NCBI RefSeq assembly: GCF_021390715.1
Contig: NZ_JAJGWT010000001.1
Coordinates: 5,839 to 69,838 of the forward strand
Direction of reading: 5' to 3'
DNA: 64,000 bases
From: Tenacibaculum piscium
GTDB taxonomy: Bacteria; Bacteroidota; Bacteroidia; Flavobacteriales; Flavobacteriaceae
The notes under the pieces were generated by a model. The model ran no database searches. It was given only the letters and a program-made list of their open reading frames with translations, and was not told the DNA's origin. A program made the translations under genes and the position numbers. Below are positions 42,162 through 51,221 of this stretch, in pieces. The number at the start of each line of letters is the position of its first letter. Within the stretch, counting starts at the first letter, position 1.

Positions 42162-44459
42162 TTATAAATGAGATTTTAATGCTTCAATTACCTCTAATGC
42201 TGATTCTTTTAAAATACCATCGGCTACATATTCCTGTAAAATTGGTTTGATTTCATATTTTAAATTCATATCAAAATTAGCTTCTTTATAGATAAAATAA
42301 CTATGTCCTAATTGTACATCTTTTGCTTTAAATTCATCTGATAAATGATTGTTATCGCCAATAAATAATGCTTCTACTTCATTAAATGAATCTGTATTAA
42401 ATTTCAAATCATTTTCTAACGTTGATTCTTCTATAACTTCAGGTAACACATCAACAAAAGCAAAACGCCTACGAATAGCATAATCTATCTGCCCAACGCT
42501 ACGATCAGCGGTATTCATTGTTCCGATAATATATAAATTAGGTGGCAAAATTATACTATTACCTTCCCCTTCCTTTTCATACATACTTTCTACAGCTTCT
42601 CCACGATATTCTAAAGCATAAATAAGCTCACCTAAAACACTTGATAAATTAGCTCTGTTTATTTCATCTATAATAAGCACATAATTTTTTAGCGGTTCTT
42701 TTTCTACAGATATATTTTCAAAAGTTAAATTTTCATCTTTTAAAAACTGCTGAAACATATTTAAAACACGAATAAAATAACTTGAATGTTGTTTGGCTGA
42801 ACCAGATAAATTAGAATTTTTCTTTACATCTTGACGAACTATATTTCCATCAGTAAAGGCTTGTAGAATATCTTTAAACAACATTCTGTTTCCGTTTTCA
42901 TTCCAATTACCTTTATATCTAAAAGCATCTTCATCAGAACTTAACAAACCTACATTATCTGTTAGTTTAAAAAAACCGTTGTTTGCTTCAATTTTATCTT
43001 CTACAAAATCTACAAAAAGAGTAAAATATTCGTTGAGTTTAAACTCTTTATTTAAAGAACTTATTTCTTTCTGAGAATTGGTATAATTTTTTAAAGCTTC
43101 CTTGGCTATTTTAGCTAATATTTTATTTTCAGTTTTATATTCAATATTTCCATTTTGATTATTTTTAACAGAAATTCCTCTTACAAAATCTTCATAAGTA
43201 TATGATGGATGAAATTGGATAACCTTAAAATTATTTTCAGAAATAGTCATTTCTGAGGCTATTTGTTTTGCCAACCTTGTTTTTCCTGTTCCTGGAGGTC
43301 CTTGTAAAATGATTTGCTTTTTATGATGTAAAACATCAATTTTATCTTTTAATACAGCAGGTATTTCTTTAAAATTCTGAATTGAATTTGTAAAATTTTC
43401 TTTACTTGATATTATTTGCTGATAAGATTGAAATAATACATTTTTAATATCAAAAATCAATTGATGAAAAGAAGTTATATTTAAACTATAATTATTTTCT
43501 ACTTCAGATAAACTAAACTCTTTACCTATAAGAATATATTGATTATTTTCAATATTCTTTAATTGCTCTTTAGAACCTTCTATAAAATTAAAATTATTAT
43601 TAGAAAGTGTTTCTTGAACATCCTTTTGGGCTAAATATGAATTTATAAATGGTTGCATATATTCTATTGGAGAATAATCATTTGCAAAGGGTACATATTG
43701 TGTATTAAATCCAATACCGTAGCCAATTTTATTATTTCTTAAAAAAATATGATATTGAAGTTCAGTTCCTCCTCCTTCATTAATAGACCAATCTCTAGTT
43801 TCATCATTTAAAATAAATAAACTTTTAGCAGAGTTAATTCGTTTTTTACTAAGTAATTTTTTTCGAGTTCTTTGAAAAACCTCACAAAAACCACCTAATT
43901 CTATATTAACTAAATCAACTAATTCTTTTATATTTTTAAAAATAATTTCCTTTTTATTGAAATATGTTTCAAGCAAAACATTTTGACTTACAATATGTTT
44001 AAAAGAAACACTTGTTGTAGTTGATGTAGTATTCCAAAATTCTTTAGAATGTCCTTTTATAGCTTTTAATTCTTCTAAAATTACAGCCTGAATATGAGCA
44101 ATTATTTCATTTTTATATTCTAAAAATAAGGTATAATTAAGTGTTAATAAACTCTTATTATCTGAACCTCCAAAAGCATGTAAATCAGAATTTATTTTTG
44201 GTAATTTATCTATAAAATCATTATTTACTATAGTTCCTATAAATGAAGTTTCATTTTCTTCTTTAAAGTTTAAAACAGTACGCATGCCTATTATAAGCAT
44301 TATTTCTTTTCCTTTAATTGCTAAACGATAATTAGCAATTTTATGTTGCGCACAAAGGCTATAAGCTAAATTTATAAATTCTTGTAAAGCTTCTTTGTGC
44401 TGTACTTTATTATAATAATTTTTTGATTTTTCAAAATCTTCAATAAAATTCTTTTCCAT
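42162..44459 (-). CDS. mcrB: McrB, GTP-dependent AAA+ motor of McrBC
   Basis: McrB recognises modified DNA and hydrolyses GTP to drive McrC. The protein is 765 residues from Met at 44459, or 781 from an ATG at 44507 that lies inside hsdS. I prefer 44459 because the longer start overlaps hsdS by 29 nt. The N-terminal half (DUF3578-like: SINEGGGTELQYHIFL, YSPIEYMQPFINSYL) is the specificity part. The AAA+ domain has Walker A GPPGTGKT, Walker B LIIDEINRAN and the McrB signature GTMNTADRSVGQIDYAIRRRF. The gene sits in the same transcript as the type I restriction genes. Confidence 0.92.
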   Translation of the reverse strand: MEKNFIEDFEKSKNYYNKVQHKEALQEFINLAYSLCAQHKIANYRLAIKGKEIMLIIGMRTVLNFKEENETSFIGTIVNNDFIDKLPKINSDLHAFGGSDNKSLLTLNYTLFLEYKNEIIAHIQAVILEELKAIKGHSKEFWNTTSTTTSVSFKHIVSQNVLLETYFNKKEIIFKNIKELVDLVNIELGGFCEVFQRTRKKLLSKKRINSAKSLFILNDETRDWSINEGGGTELQYHIFLRNNKIGYGIGFNTQYVPFANDYSPIEYMQPFINSYLAQKDVQETLSNNNFNFIEGSKEQLKNIENNQYILIGKEFSLSEVENNYSLNITSFHQLIFDIKNVLFQSYQQIISSKENFTNSIQNFKEIPAVLKDKIDVLHHKKQIILQGPPGTGKTRLAKQIASEMTISENNFKVIQFHPSYTYEDFVRGISVKNNQNGNIEYKTENKILAKIAKEALKNYTNSQKEISSLNKEFKLNEYFTLFVDFVEDKIEANNGFFKLTDNVGLLSSDEDAFRYKGNWNENGNRMLFKDILQAFTDGNIVRQDVKKNSNLSGSAKQHSSYFIRVLNMFQQFLKDENLTFENISVEKEPLKNYVLIIDEINRANLSSVLGELIYALEYRGEAVESMYEKEGEGNSIILPPNLYIIGTMNTADRSVGQIDYAIRRRFAFVDVLPEVIEESTLENDLKFNTDSFNEVEALFIGDNNHLSDEFKAKDVQLGHSYFIYKEANFDMNLKYEIKPILQEYVADGILKESALEVIEALKSHL

Positions 44460-44478
44460 AACTTTTTTTAAGTTTATT

Positions 44479-45690
44479 TTATTTTTCGCCAACACTAACC
44501 TGTCCATTCATTAACATGGGCAATAACCAATCTCGTAATTCTGAAAGCTTTTGATTTTGTTTTGAATTTACAATTATTTTATCGTGAAAAGGGTCTGCTA
44601 TTTTTTTAAAATTATCTAAAACTTCTTTATCGGGAATACATAATTTTAAACCAAAAAGGTCATCTTTTGTGATTGAACCAAATGTTGTTCCTGAAGCATT
44701 TCTTCTATCAAATATTTGTTTAAAATATTCCATTTGACTCCACAAGAAAGAAATTGAACCTTCTTTTTCCCTTAAAGATGCTAATCCACGACCAATACAA
44801 CATTTTTCAATTGCTTGATTAAGTGTTCCAACAGGTGCTCTAACTGATAATAAAATATCGTTTTTTTCTGCCATACGTGATGGTTCAGTTGTATATTTTC
44901 TAACCGATGGAAACCTTAAACCAAAATCAGTAGAACCTTGATAAAAAACTGTTCCAATTCCATCTTCATTATAAGAACTTCCAGAAGGAGATTGTCCCAT
45001 TGTAATATTTGCAATATCAGATAAAACACCACTTTCCCACCCAACAGGAATTTCACGTTTTAATTCTTCATTAAAAATCATTTTTCCTTCGGATGATTTA
45101 TAGGGTTTTCCGTTTTTATCAGGAAAATCAAACTGAACAAACCAATAATCATAAAGCGTTTTTGCCATTGCTTCTAATTCTGCGTTTATTTTATTGTTGA
45201 TTTCTATTTTGGAATTTATATTATCTAAAACTTCAACTATTTTCAATTGATTTGAATAGCTAGGAAGAGGTATTTTCATATCCAAAAACATAAAATGATT
45301 TAAATCTGGAATTGTCGTAATTCCTGAACGATTTTTCATTTCTTTTTGCTTTTCTTTGGATTTTAAACAATAGTATAAATATTTACCAACTACCTTTTTC
45401 TTATCATAATTAACTTTAAAAAAATTATTATGGAAACAACCTTTGATGCCTGTTAATATTTTACCTGTACTTCCTGTTCTAACTACAATAATATCATCTT
45501 CTTTACAAATACTTGATTTAGGTGGATTTTCAACATAATGTTTTTCATTATGACTTTCCTTTAAAAACTGAACTGTAATATAGAAATATCTATTTTCTCC
45601 ATTAGATTTAAACCTCTTAGATATTGGAATTTGAAGCCCTTGATTTACTGTACATAAATCTTTTAGCTGTATATATGGAATTTTACTCAT
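44479..45690 (-). CDS. hsdS: Type I restriction-modification specificity subunit HsdS
   Basis: HsdS gives DNA target specificity to the HsdM/HsdR complex. The 403-residue protein has two target-recognition domains, about 5-150 and 215-370. Each is followed by a conserved helical spacer (LPSYSNQLKIVEVLDNINSKIEINNKINAELEAMAKTLYDYWF, then NFKKIADPFHDKIIVNSKQNQKLSELRDWLLPMLMNGQV). It overlaps hsdM by 8 bp. Both half-domains are intact, so a bipartite target is expected but not predictable. No second hsdS copy or inversion site is visible. Confidence 0.95.
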   Translation of the reverse strand: MSKIPYIQLKDLCTVNQGLQIPISKRFKSNGENRYFYITVQFLKESHNEKHYVENPPKSSICKEDDIIVVRTGSTGKILTGIKGCFHNNFFKVNYDKKKVVGKYLYYCLKSKEKQKEMKNRSGITTIPDLNHFMFLDMKIPLPSYSNQLKIVEVLDNINSKIEINNKINAELEAMAKTLYDYWFVQFDFPDKNGKPYKSSEGKMIFNEELKREIPVGWESGVLSDIANITMGQSPSGSSYNEDGIGTVFYQGSTDFGLRFPSVRKYTTEPSRMAEKNDILLSVRAPVGTLNQAIEKCCIGRGLASLREKEGSISFLWSQMEYFKQIFDRRNASGTTFGSITKDDLFGLKLCIPDKEVLDNFKKIADPFHDKIIVNSKQNQKLSELRDWLLPMLMNGQVSVGEK

Positions 45691-47308
45691 ATTTCAAGCC
45701 TTTTAAATTATCTTGAATTTCCTTTTCTAAACTTTTAGACTCAGAAAACAAACTATCTAAAGTATTTTCAAAACTCTTCATTTTAGCAGTAAATTCATCC
45801 GAAGAAATATCAGTATATTCAATTTTAACTTCAAAATATTGTCCTGCGCTTAAAGAATAATTTTTAGCTTTTATTTCATCATAAGAAACCACTACAGAAA
45901 AATCTTCTTTCACTTCTTTGTTGTTAAAAACATCAATAATTTGTTGTTCTTCAATTGGTGATAAAACTGTTTTTTGTGTTTTTCCTTCTTTAACTTTTGT
46001 TCCTAAATTAGACGCATCAATTAAAACTACGTCTTTAGTATTGGTTTTATCTAAAAATAAAATACTAACGTTAGTTCCTGTAGTTGCAAAAATATTCGAG
46101 GGCATAGAAACCACACCAGCTAACATTTTACTTTCCACCATTTTTTGACGTATTTTTTTATCAATACCAGATTGAGCGGTAATAAAACCCGTAGGCACAA
46201 CAATTGCAGCTTTTCCTTTTTCGGTTAAACTGTGCATAATATGTTGAATAAACAACAAATAAATAGCCATAGAGTCTTTTTTACTTTTCGGAACATTTGG
46301 GATTCCTGCAAAAAAGCGTTCTTTGTTAATTTTAGTATCTAAATTTGCCGAATAATCAGAAAAATCTAACTTAAATGGCGGATTAGATACGATATAATCA
46401 AACTGTTCTAATTGTCCGTCATCTTGTTTATGATACGGATTTAAAATAGTATTTCCTTGTATAATATTTTTGATAGAATGTACTAAGTCGTTCAAAATTA
46501 AATTCAAACGCAACAACGCAGACGATTTTTGAGAAATATCTTGCGAATAAATAGTACATTTTTCTTCGCCAATAGCATGTGCAATATTCATTAACAACGT
46601 ACCAGAACCCGCACTTGGGTCATAACAGGTTACATTATTTACATTTTTATCGGTTACTAAACAGGCTGCCATAATTTTTGCCACGGCATGCGGTGTAAAA
46701 TACTCGGCATATTTACCACCTGCATTGGTATTGTAATCTTTAATTAGGTATTCAAAAATAGTGGCGAAAAAATCGAACTTTTGCGTAAAGATATGCTCAA
46801 AACTAAACGTTGTCATTTTGCTAACTAAGGCTTTGCAAAAATCATCTCTATTATCGGTTACATATTTACTAATATTATCGAATAATACTATTTTTTCGCC
46901 TCCTTTTGTTTTTACAGAAAAAATATCGTTGTTTGCTTTGGCTACTTCTAATAAAGTTTCATCAAAAATCGTGGCAAATTTGGGTTTATTTTGCTGTTTT
47001 GCTAAATTTGGCAATAAGTTTTTAGGAGCAAAACGAGCTGTTTTTGCGCTAATTTGCATCATTAGCATTTCTAAATCATCAGCAGGATAATTTTCTAAGG
47101 CTTCATCAAAATTTTCTTCGGATGCTAATTTTGGGTCTAATTGTTTTAATTCGTAAACGTATTTATCGTTTAAAAATTTATATAAAAAAACTTGTGTTAT
47201 AATTTTAAATTCATTTCCATCATTCCCTAAACCGTAATTAGCACAGACGCTTTTTAAATCGTCTATTAATGCTTTAGTTTTGGTTTCAAATTGTTTTGTT
47301 TCTTCCAT
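45683..47308 (-). CDS. hsdM: Type I restriction-modification methyltransferase HsdM
   Basis: HsdM is the N6-adenine DNA methyltransferase that protects host DNA. The 541-residue protein has an N-terminal helical HsdM domain (about 5-150), then the catalytic domain: TPHAVAKIMA, SAM-binding motif I DPSAGSGTLL (230-239), and catalytic motif IV NPPF (309-312). A long C-terminal helix (SLFSESKSLEKEIQDNLKGLKYE) probably contacts HsdS. Eight bases separate it from hsdR and it overlaps hsdS. Confidence 0.96.
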   Translation of the reverse strand: MEETKQFETKTKALIDDLKSVCANYGLGNDGNEFKIITQVFLYKFLNDKYVYELKQLDPKLASEENFDEALENYPADDLEMLMMQISAKTARFAPKNLLPNLAKQQNKPKFATIFDETLLEVAKANNDIFSVKTKGGEKIVLFDNISKYVTDNRDDFCKALVSKMTTFSFEHIFTQKFDFFATIFEYLIKDYNTNAGGKYAEYFTPHAVAKIMAACLVTDKNVNNVTCYDPSAGSGTLLMNIAHAIGEEKCTIYSQDISQKSSALLRLNLILNDLVHSIKNIIQGNTILNPYHKQDDGQLEQFDYIVSNPPFKLDFSDYSANLDTKINKERFFAGIPNVPKSKKDSMAIYLLFIQHIMHSLTEKGKAAIVVPTGFITAQSGIDKKIRQKMVESKMLAGVVSMPSNIFATTGTNVSILFLDKTNTKDVVLIDASNLGTKVKEGKTQKTVLSPIEEQQIIDVFNNKEVKEDFSVVVSYDEIKAKNYSLSAGQYFEVKIEYTDISSDEFTAKMKSFENTLDSLFSESKSLEKEIQDNLKGLKYE

Positions 47309-47316
47309 TTTTTATA

Positions 47317-50300
47317 TTAGGCTACGCTATTGTATTCGTTAATATATTCTTTTACTAAAATGTTGTTAATGCGTTTTACATCGGTTGCATTTATATGGAT
47401 GTTTTGTTTGTTTTTAAATTCATTGATAACCAAACGCATCATCATTTTTTCTACATAACTTTCATTTTCTAAAAGCTTTGAATTTTGTAATATTTCATTA
47501 TCTACTTGAGTTTTCAATCCTTTTAAAGCATCAAAAAGTTTGCGTTCGTTATCTGTTAGCGGGTCTTTTTCCATTAAGCGTTTATGAATACGAGCGTATT
47601 TTTCATCATAATCATACTTAGCTTTTAATAACTGATTTTCTCTTTCCAATTTTTTAGCCACATTATAAATTTCATTTAAGGCTTTTATATTGGCTTCCAT
47701 TTCTTGCTTAGAAACTTCACTTAAATTTTTCTTTTTAAATAAACGTTCTAATTCTTGGCGTAAAGAAACAAATTTCGGGTCTTTATGATCAAAATTATCA
47801 CCTAATTTCCCACGAGTTTTTCCTAAAACATCTTTTAATTCATCAGCCAATATCATTTCTTCTTGTTTTACTTTTGTAAAAGCAAAAATGACATCTTCTA
47901 AAGCGGTATTTAAAATATTATTAGTTTCAACATTATTTTCTAAGGCTATTTTGGTATTGATAAGTGCTAAACGGTCGTTTGTTAATCTTGATAAAATAGC
48001 TAATTTTTTAAAGTCTAACTTCTCTAATAATTCAAAGTTACCCGATAATCTAATTAAGTTATAAAGTTCTTTAGAGTTGTTTAAAACCTTTGCAATTTCT
48101 CTAATTTCTGTACGTTCGTTTATTTCTGATATTTGCTCACTGAATATTTCGGCATTATTGGTATCAAATTTAAAAATAACATCTTTTATTTCTTCAATTT
48201 CTTTTTCAATTTCTTCGGATGATTTAAACAGGTTCGAATAATGTTCCATTTCATCGCCTAACTCGCTTTGCAATTCGTTAAAATACGCTTGATTTGTTTT
48301 ATCAAATTCTTTTTGAATATCAGCAAAATCAACTACAAAACCATGTTTATGATTTTTATACGTTCTATTTACTCTGGTTAATGTTTGTAATAAATTATGT
48401 GATTTTATTTTACGTCCAATGTATAATTTCTTTAATCTTTTAGCATCGAAACCAGTTAGTAACATATTATATACAAAAAGTACATCTATTTTACCTGCTT
48501 TAAAATCAGAAACCCAATTTTTGCGTTCTTGCTTTGTACCTACATCATGTAAAATTACAGCTGCTTTATTTACTTTGCTATCTGTATTTTTTTTTCGGCT
48601 ATATTTATCTGAAGATACTTGTATTTGTTGATGATCTGTTTCTGGTTTAATTACATACTTTTCATCAAAAATTTCTTGCATCATTTTAGCTTGTTCAGAT
48701 GAATCACAAACCACCATTGCACCAATAGTATTATCATTCATAGAAATTCTTGCTGTTTCTAAATCTTGAACAATATAATGTAGCATCGGCTCTACAAATT
48801 TATAATGTGAATAGATTTTTTTCTTATCAGCATTACCTTCTAAAACTTTAATTTTCTCTAATGTTTCTTGAAGTGTTAATTTGTATTTTGTTTCTATTTC
48901 TTCCCGAATTAAACGCAAAGTATATCCGTCTTTTATAGATAAATTATAATAATATTTATGAATATAATCACCAAACAAGGTTTTAGAATTAAATTCTTTT
49001 CCTAAAAGTGGCGTTCCTGTTAATCCTATTTTGATAGCATTTTTATCTGCTAATTCTAAATTTGCTAAAAAACTTCCTTTCGGATTATAACTTCTATGAA
49101 CCTCATCTAAAAAGAAAACACGTTGTACATTTAAATTATAATCGTTATTTTTTATAACATCAGGATCATCTTTAAATTTCTGAATATTAACTACTGTAAT
49201 TTCTGCTTTTCCTGAATTATTATGAATTACTTTAGTTGATTTAATATCTTTTGTAAATTCTTCCCTACTATTTACTTTATGTACTACTAAACCACGAGAA
49301 CTAAATTCTTTTGCAGCTTGATTTAATAAATCTATTCTATCTACAATAAAATAAAATTTAGGAATGATGTTTTTTTTCTGATAATAATCTGTTAAATGCT
49401 TTACGTTAAAATATGCCAATGCTGTTTTACCAGAACCTTGTGTATGCCAAATAATTCCTTTTTTAACACCGTTTTCTAATTTGTTTTCAATAGCTTTTGT
49501 TGCAAAAATTTGAGGATAACGCATTACGTGTTTCTGTAAACCATTTTCTTCTTCTACATAAGCAAAAGCATATTGTAATATAAATTGTAAACGTTCTTTT
49601 TGAAATAAAGAAGTAGCTATTGAATTTGTTGGTGAATTAGGATTTTTATTTGAAATAAATTCTTTAGCATTTTTAATACTGATAAGATTTGTATCTTTTA
49701 ATACATAGTTTTCTTGTTCATCAGAAACAGGAACTAATATTTTATTTAAATCAAATCTTTCTTCTTCTCTAAAATAATTGAATATTGGTTTTTTGTAATT
49801 TGTAGTACTATAAAAAGCACCTTCTAACATTTGCGTATCATTATCGTTATACTTCATGTTATTAGAAAAAACCATTAACTGTGTTAAGTTGATGAATTTT
49901 CTAAACTTCTTATTTTTAAAACGAGTTTGCATTCGTTTATGTTCTGCTAAAATTCCATCTTTATTATTAGGCTTTTTAACTTCAATAAAAACTAAAGGCA
50001 TTCCATTTATTAATAAGATAATATCGGGTCTAAAATTATCTTCATCTTTTTCGTAAGGTAATTCTGTAACTACATGAAAAGAATTGTTTTCAAAATTTTC
50101 AAAATCAATTAATTTAATTCCAGATTTATTTGTTAACTTCTTATAAAAAGCCCTTCCTAAATCTTCATTTTCTAAAGTAAGTGAAACTTCATTATAAATT
50201 TTTTCAGCTTCTTTTTGAGAAAGGTTTGTATTATTTTTTTTTAGTTGAGCATAAAAAATATCGGTAAAAATATTGGTATCAATATCCCAATTATTATCTT

Positions 50301-50382
50301 TTAAAGATAAATATGTATATCCTAACTGTATTAAATGTAAAATTGAGGGAATCTTGACCCTAGAGTCTTCATTAAATTTCAT
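47317..50382 (-). CDS. hsdR: Type I restriction endonuclease subunit HsdR
   Basis: HsdR is the translocating nuclease of the complex. In the 1021-residue protein, the N-terminal nuclease has a PD-(D/E)XK site with Asp120, Glu134 and Lys136 (FRPDIILLINGMPLVFIEVKKPN). The SF2 motor has Walker A TQGSGKT (314-320), the DEAD-type box DEVHR (426-430), TGTP, and helicase-C motifs (LLTGFDAKRL, QTLTRVNRTYK). The C-terminal third is helical and binds HsdM/S. It is the first gene of the five-gene operon, with a promoter at 50402-50430. Confidence 0.96.
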   Translation of the reverse strand: MKFNEDSRVKIPSILHLIQLGYTYLSLKDNNWDIDTNIFTDIFYAQLKKNNTNLSQKEAEKIYNEVSLTLENEDLGRAFYKKLTNKSGIKLIDFENFENNSFHVVTELPYEKDEDNFRPDIILLINGMPLVFIEVKKPNNKDGILAEHKRMQTRFKNKKFRKFINLTQLMVFSNNMKYNDNDTQMLEGAFYSTTNYKKPIFNYFREEERFDLNKILVPVSDEQENYVLKDTNLISIKNAKEFISNKNPNSPTNSIATSLFQKERLQFILQYAFAYVEEENGLQKHVMRYPQIFATKAIENKLENGVKKGIIWHTQGSGKTALAYFNVKHLTDYYQKKNIIPKFYFIVDRIDLLNQAAKEFSSRGLVVHKVNSREEFTKDIKSTKVIHNNSGKAEITVVNIQKFKDDPDVIKNNDYNLNVQRVFFLDEVHRSYNPKGSFLANLELADKNAIKIGLTGTPLLGKEFNSKTLFGDYIHKYYYNLSIKDGYTLRLIREEIETKYKLTLQETLEKIKVLEGNADKKKIYSHYKFVEPMLHYIVQDLETARISMNDNTIGAMVVCDSSEQAKMMQEIFDEKYVIKPETDHQQIQVSSDKYSRKKNTDSKVNKAAVILHDVGTKQERKNWVSDFKAGKIDVLFVYNMLLTGFDAKRLKKLYIGRKIKSHNLLQTLTRVNRTYKNHKHGFVVDFADIQKEFDKTNQAYFNELQSELGDEMEHYSNLFKSSEEIEKEIEEIKDVIFKFDTNNAEIFSEQISEINERTEIREIAKVLNNSKELYNLIRLSGNFELLEKLDFKKLAILSRLTNDRLALINTKIALENNVETNNILNTALEDVIFAFTKVKQEEMILADELKDVLGKTRGKLGDNFDHKDPKFVSLRQELERLFKKKNLSEVSKQEMEANIKALNEIYNVAKKLERENQLLKAKYDYDEKYARIHKRLMEKDPLTDNERKLFDALKGLKTQVDNEILQNSKLLENESYVEKMMMRLVINEFKNKQNIHINATDVKRINNILVKEYINEYNSVA

Positions 50383-50401
50383 AGCAAATGAATTAAGTTA
50401 C

Positions 50402-50430
50402 CAAATTTAATAAAAGCAATTGATATACAA
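50402..50430 (-). promoter_or_regulatory. Promoter of the hsdRMS-mcrBC operon
   Basis: On the reverse strand TTG (50430-50428) and TAAATTTG (50409-50402) are separated by 18 bp, matching the Bacteroidota consensus. The start of hsdR (50382) is 20 bp downstream. The box lies between hsdR and the left long repeat. Confidence 0.7.
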
Positions 50431-50441
50431 TTATAATCTAG

Positions 50442-51212
50442 CTATTTATATAAATTTAGATAAATTCTGTTTTTTCGGGAAATTCACGAAAAACTCACCA
50501 CATAATACAGGCTATTATTTGAGCTAAACAATCAAATAACTTTACACATTCTGCTATATTTTCGATAAATTCTACTTTTTCGGTAAATTCACGAAAAACT
50601 CACTACATAATACAGACTATTATTCTAGCTAAACAATCAAATAACTTTACACATTCTGCTATATTTTCGATAAATTCTGTTTTTTCGGGAAATTACTATT
50701 TAATAACAACACTAAAACAGATGAACTAAAATTCCATGTTGTACTGTTGAATAAGTCAATAAAACCAATACTATAAAGGGGCGCAAGCTAAAAACAGTAG
50801 TTCAACAATCCGTCAACAATAAAGTAATTAAACCTGTTGACAATTTATTGAACTACTGTTATCTACTAAAACTCTTTCTGTATATGCTATTATTGGTCTT
50901 TGTCAACAATCAACGGTGTTGCAATAAAATAACTTATATACTCTTCTATATTTTCAATAAATTCTGATTTCTTTATAAAATTAGAATATTTCACAATGTT
51001 TTATTAAACGCAATAAAGCGCAAACATAAACGCAAAATCAAGAATTTAATGTTATACTAAATAATAATTCTGATTTCTTGGTGAAATTAGGACTTTTGTA
51101 ATGTTTTATCAAACGCAATAAAGCGCAAACACAAACGCAAAATCAAGAATTTAGTGTTATACTAAAAACTCAACGATGTTTCTATAAAATCACTTTTATG
51201 AAACTAATAATA
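50442..51212 (+). repeat. Left long direct repeat flanking Zorya (candidate origin-type region)
   Basis: This repeat is colinear with 58183-58876. It contains 105-bp tandem units starting at 50460, 50565 and 50670 (partial). A block follows with the palindrome arms at 50793-50818 and 50835-50860, then GTCAACAATCAAC. A second tandem unit around AAACGCAATAAAGCGCAAAC (51006 and 51111, again 105 bp apart) comes next. It ends in a decayed piece of the helicase gene. No gene is seen. The palindrome is less perfect than in the right copy, and the extra tandem unit makes this copy longer. Confidence 0.88.
51164..51212 (-). pseudogene. Remnant of the 3' end of the SF3 helicase gene
   Basis: Read in reverse this gives YY*FHKSDFIETSLSF*, against the intact C-terminus YYEFQKSDFIEMPLSFDK of the helicase encoded at 58818-60017. 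The TCTATAAAATCACTTTT block is shared. It marks the left repeat as a copy of the region downstream of the helicase gene. Confidence 0.75.
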
Positions 51213-51221
51213 CCTTTATTC

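Noticed and set aside
50442..51212. The long repeats as insertion sequences
   Set aside because: They contain no transposase frame and no terminal inverted repeats, and their edges coincide with the helicase gene end rather than a target duplication.
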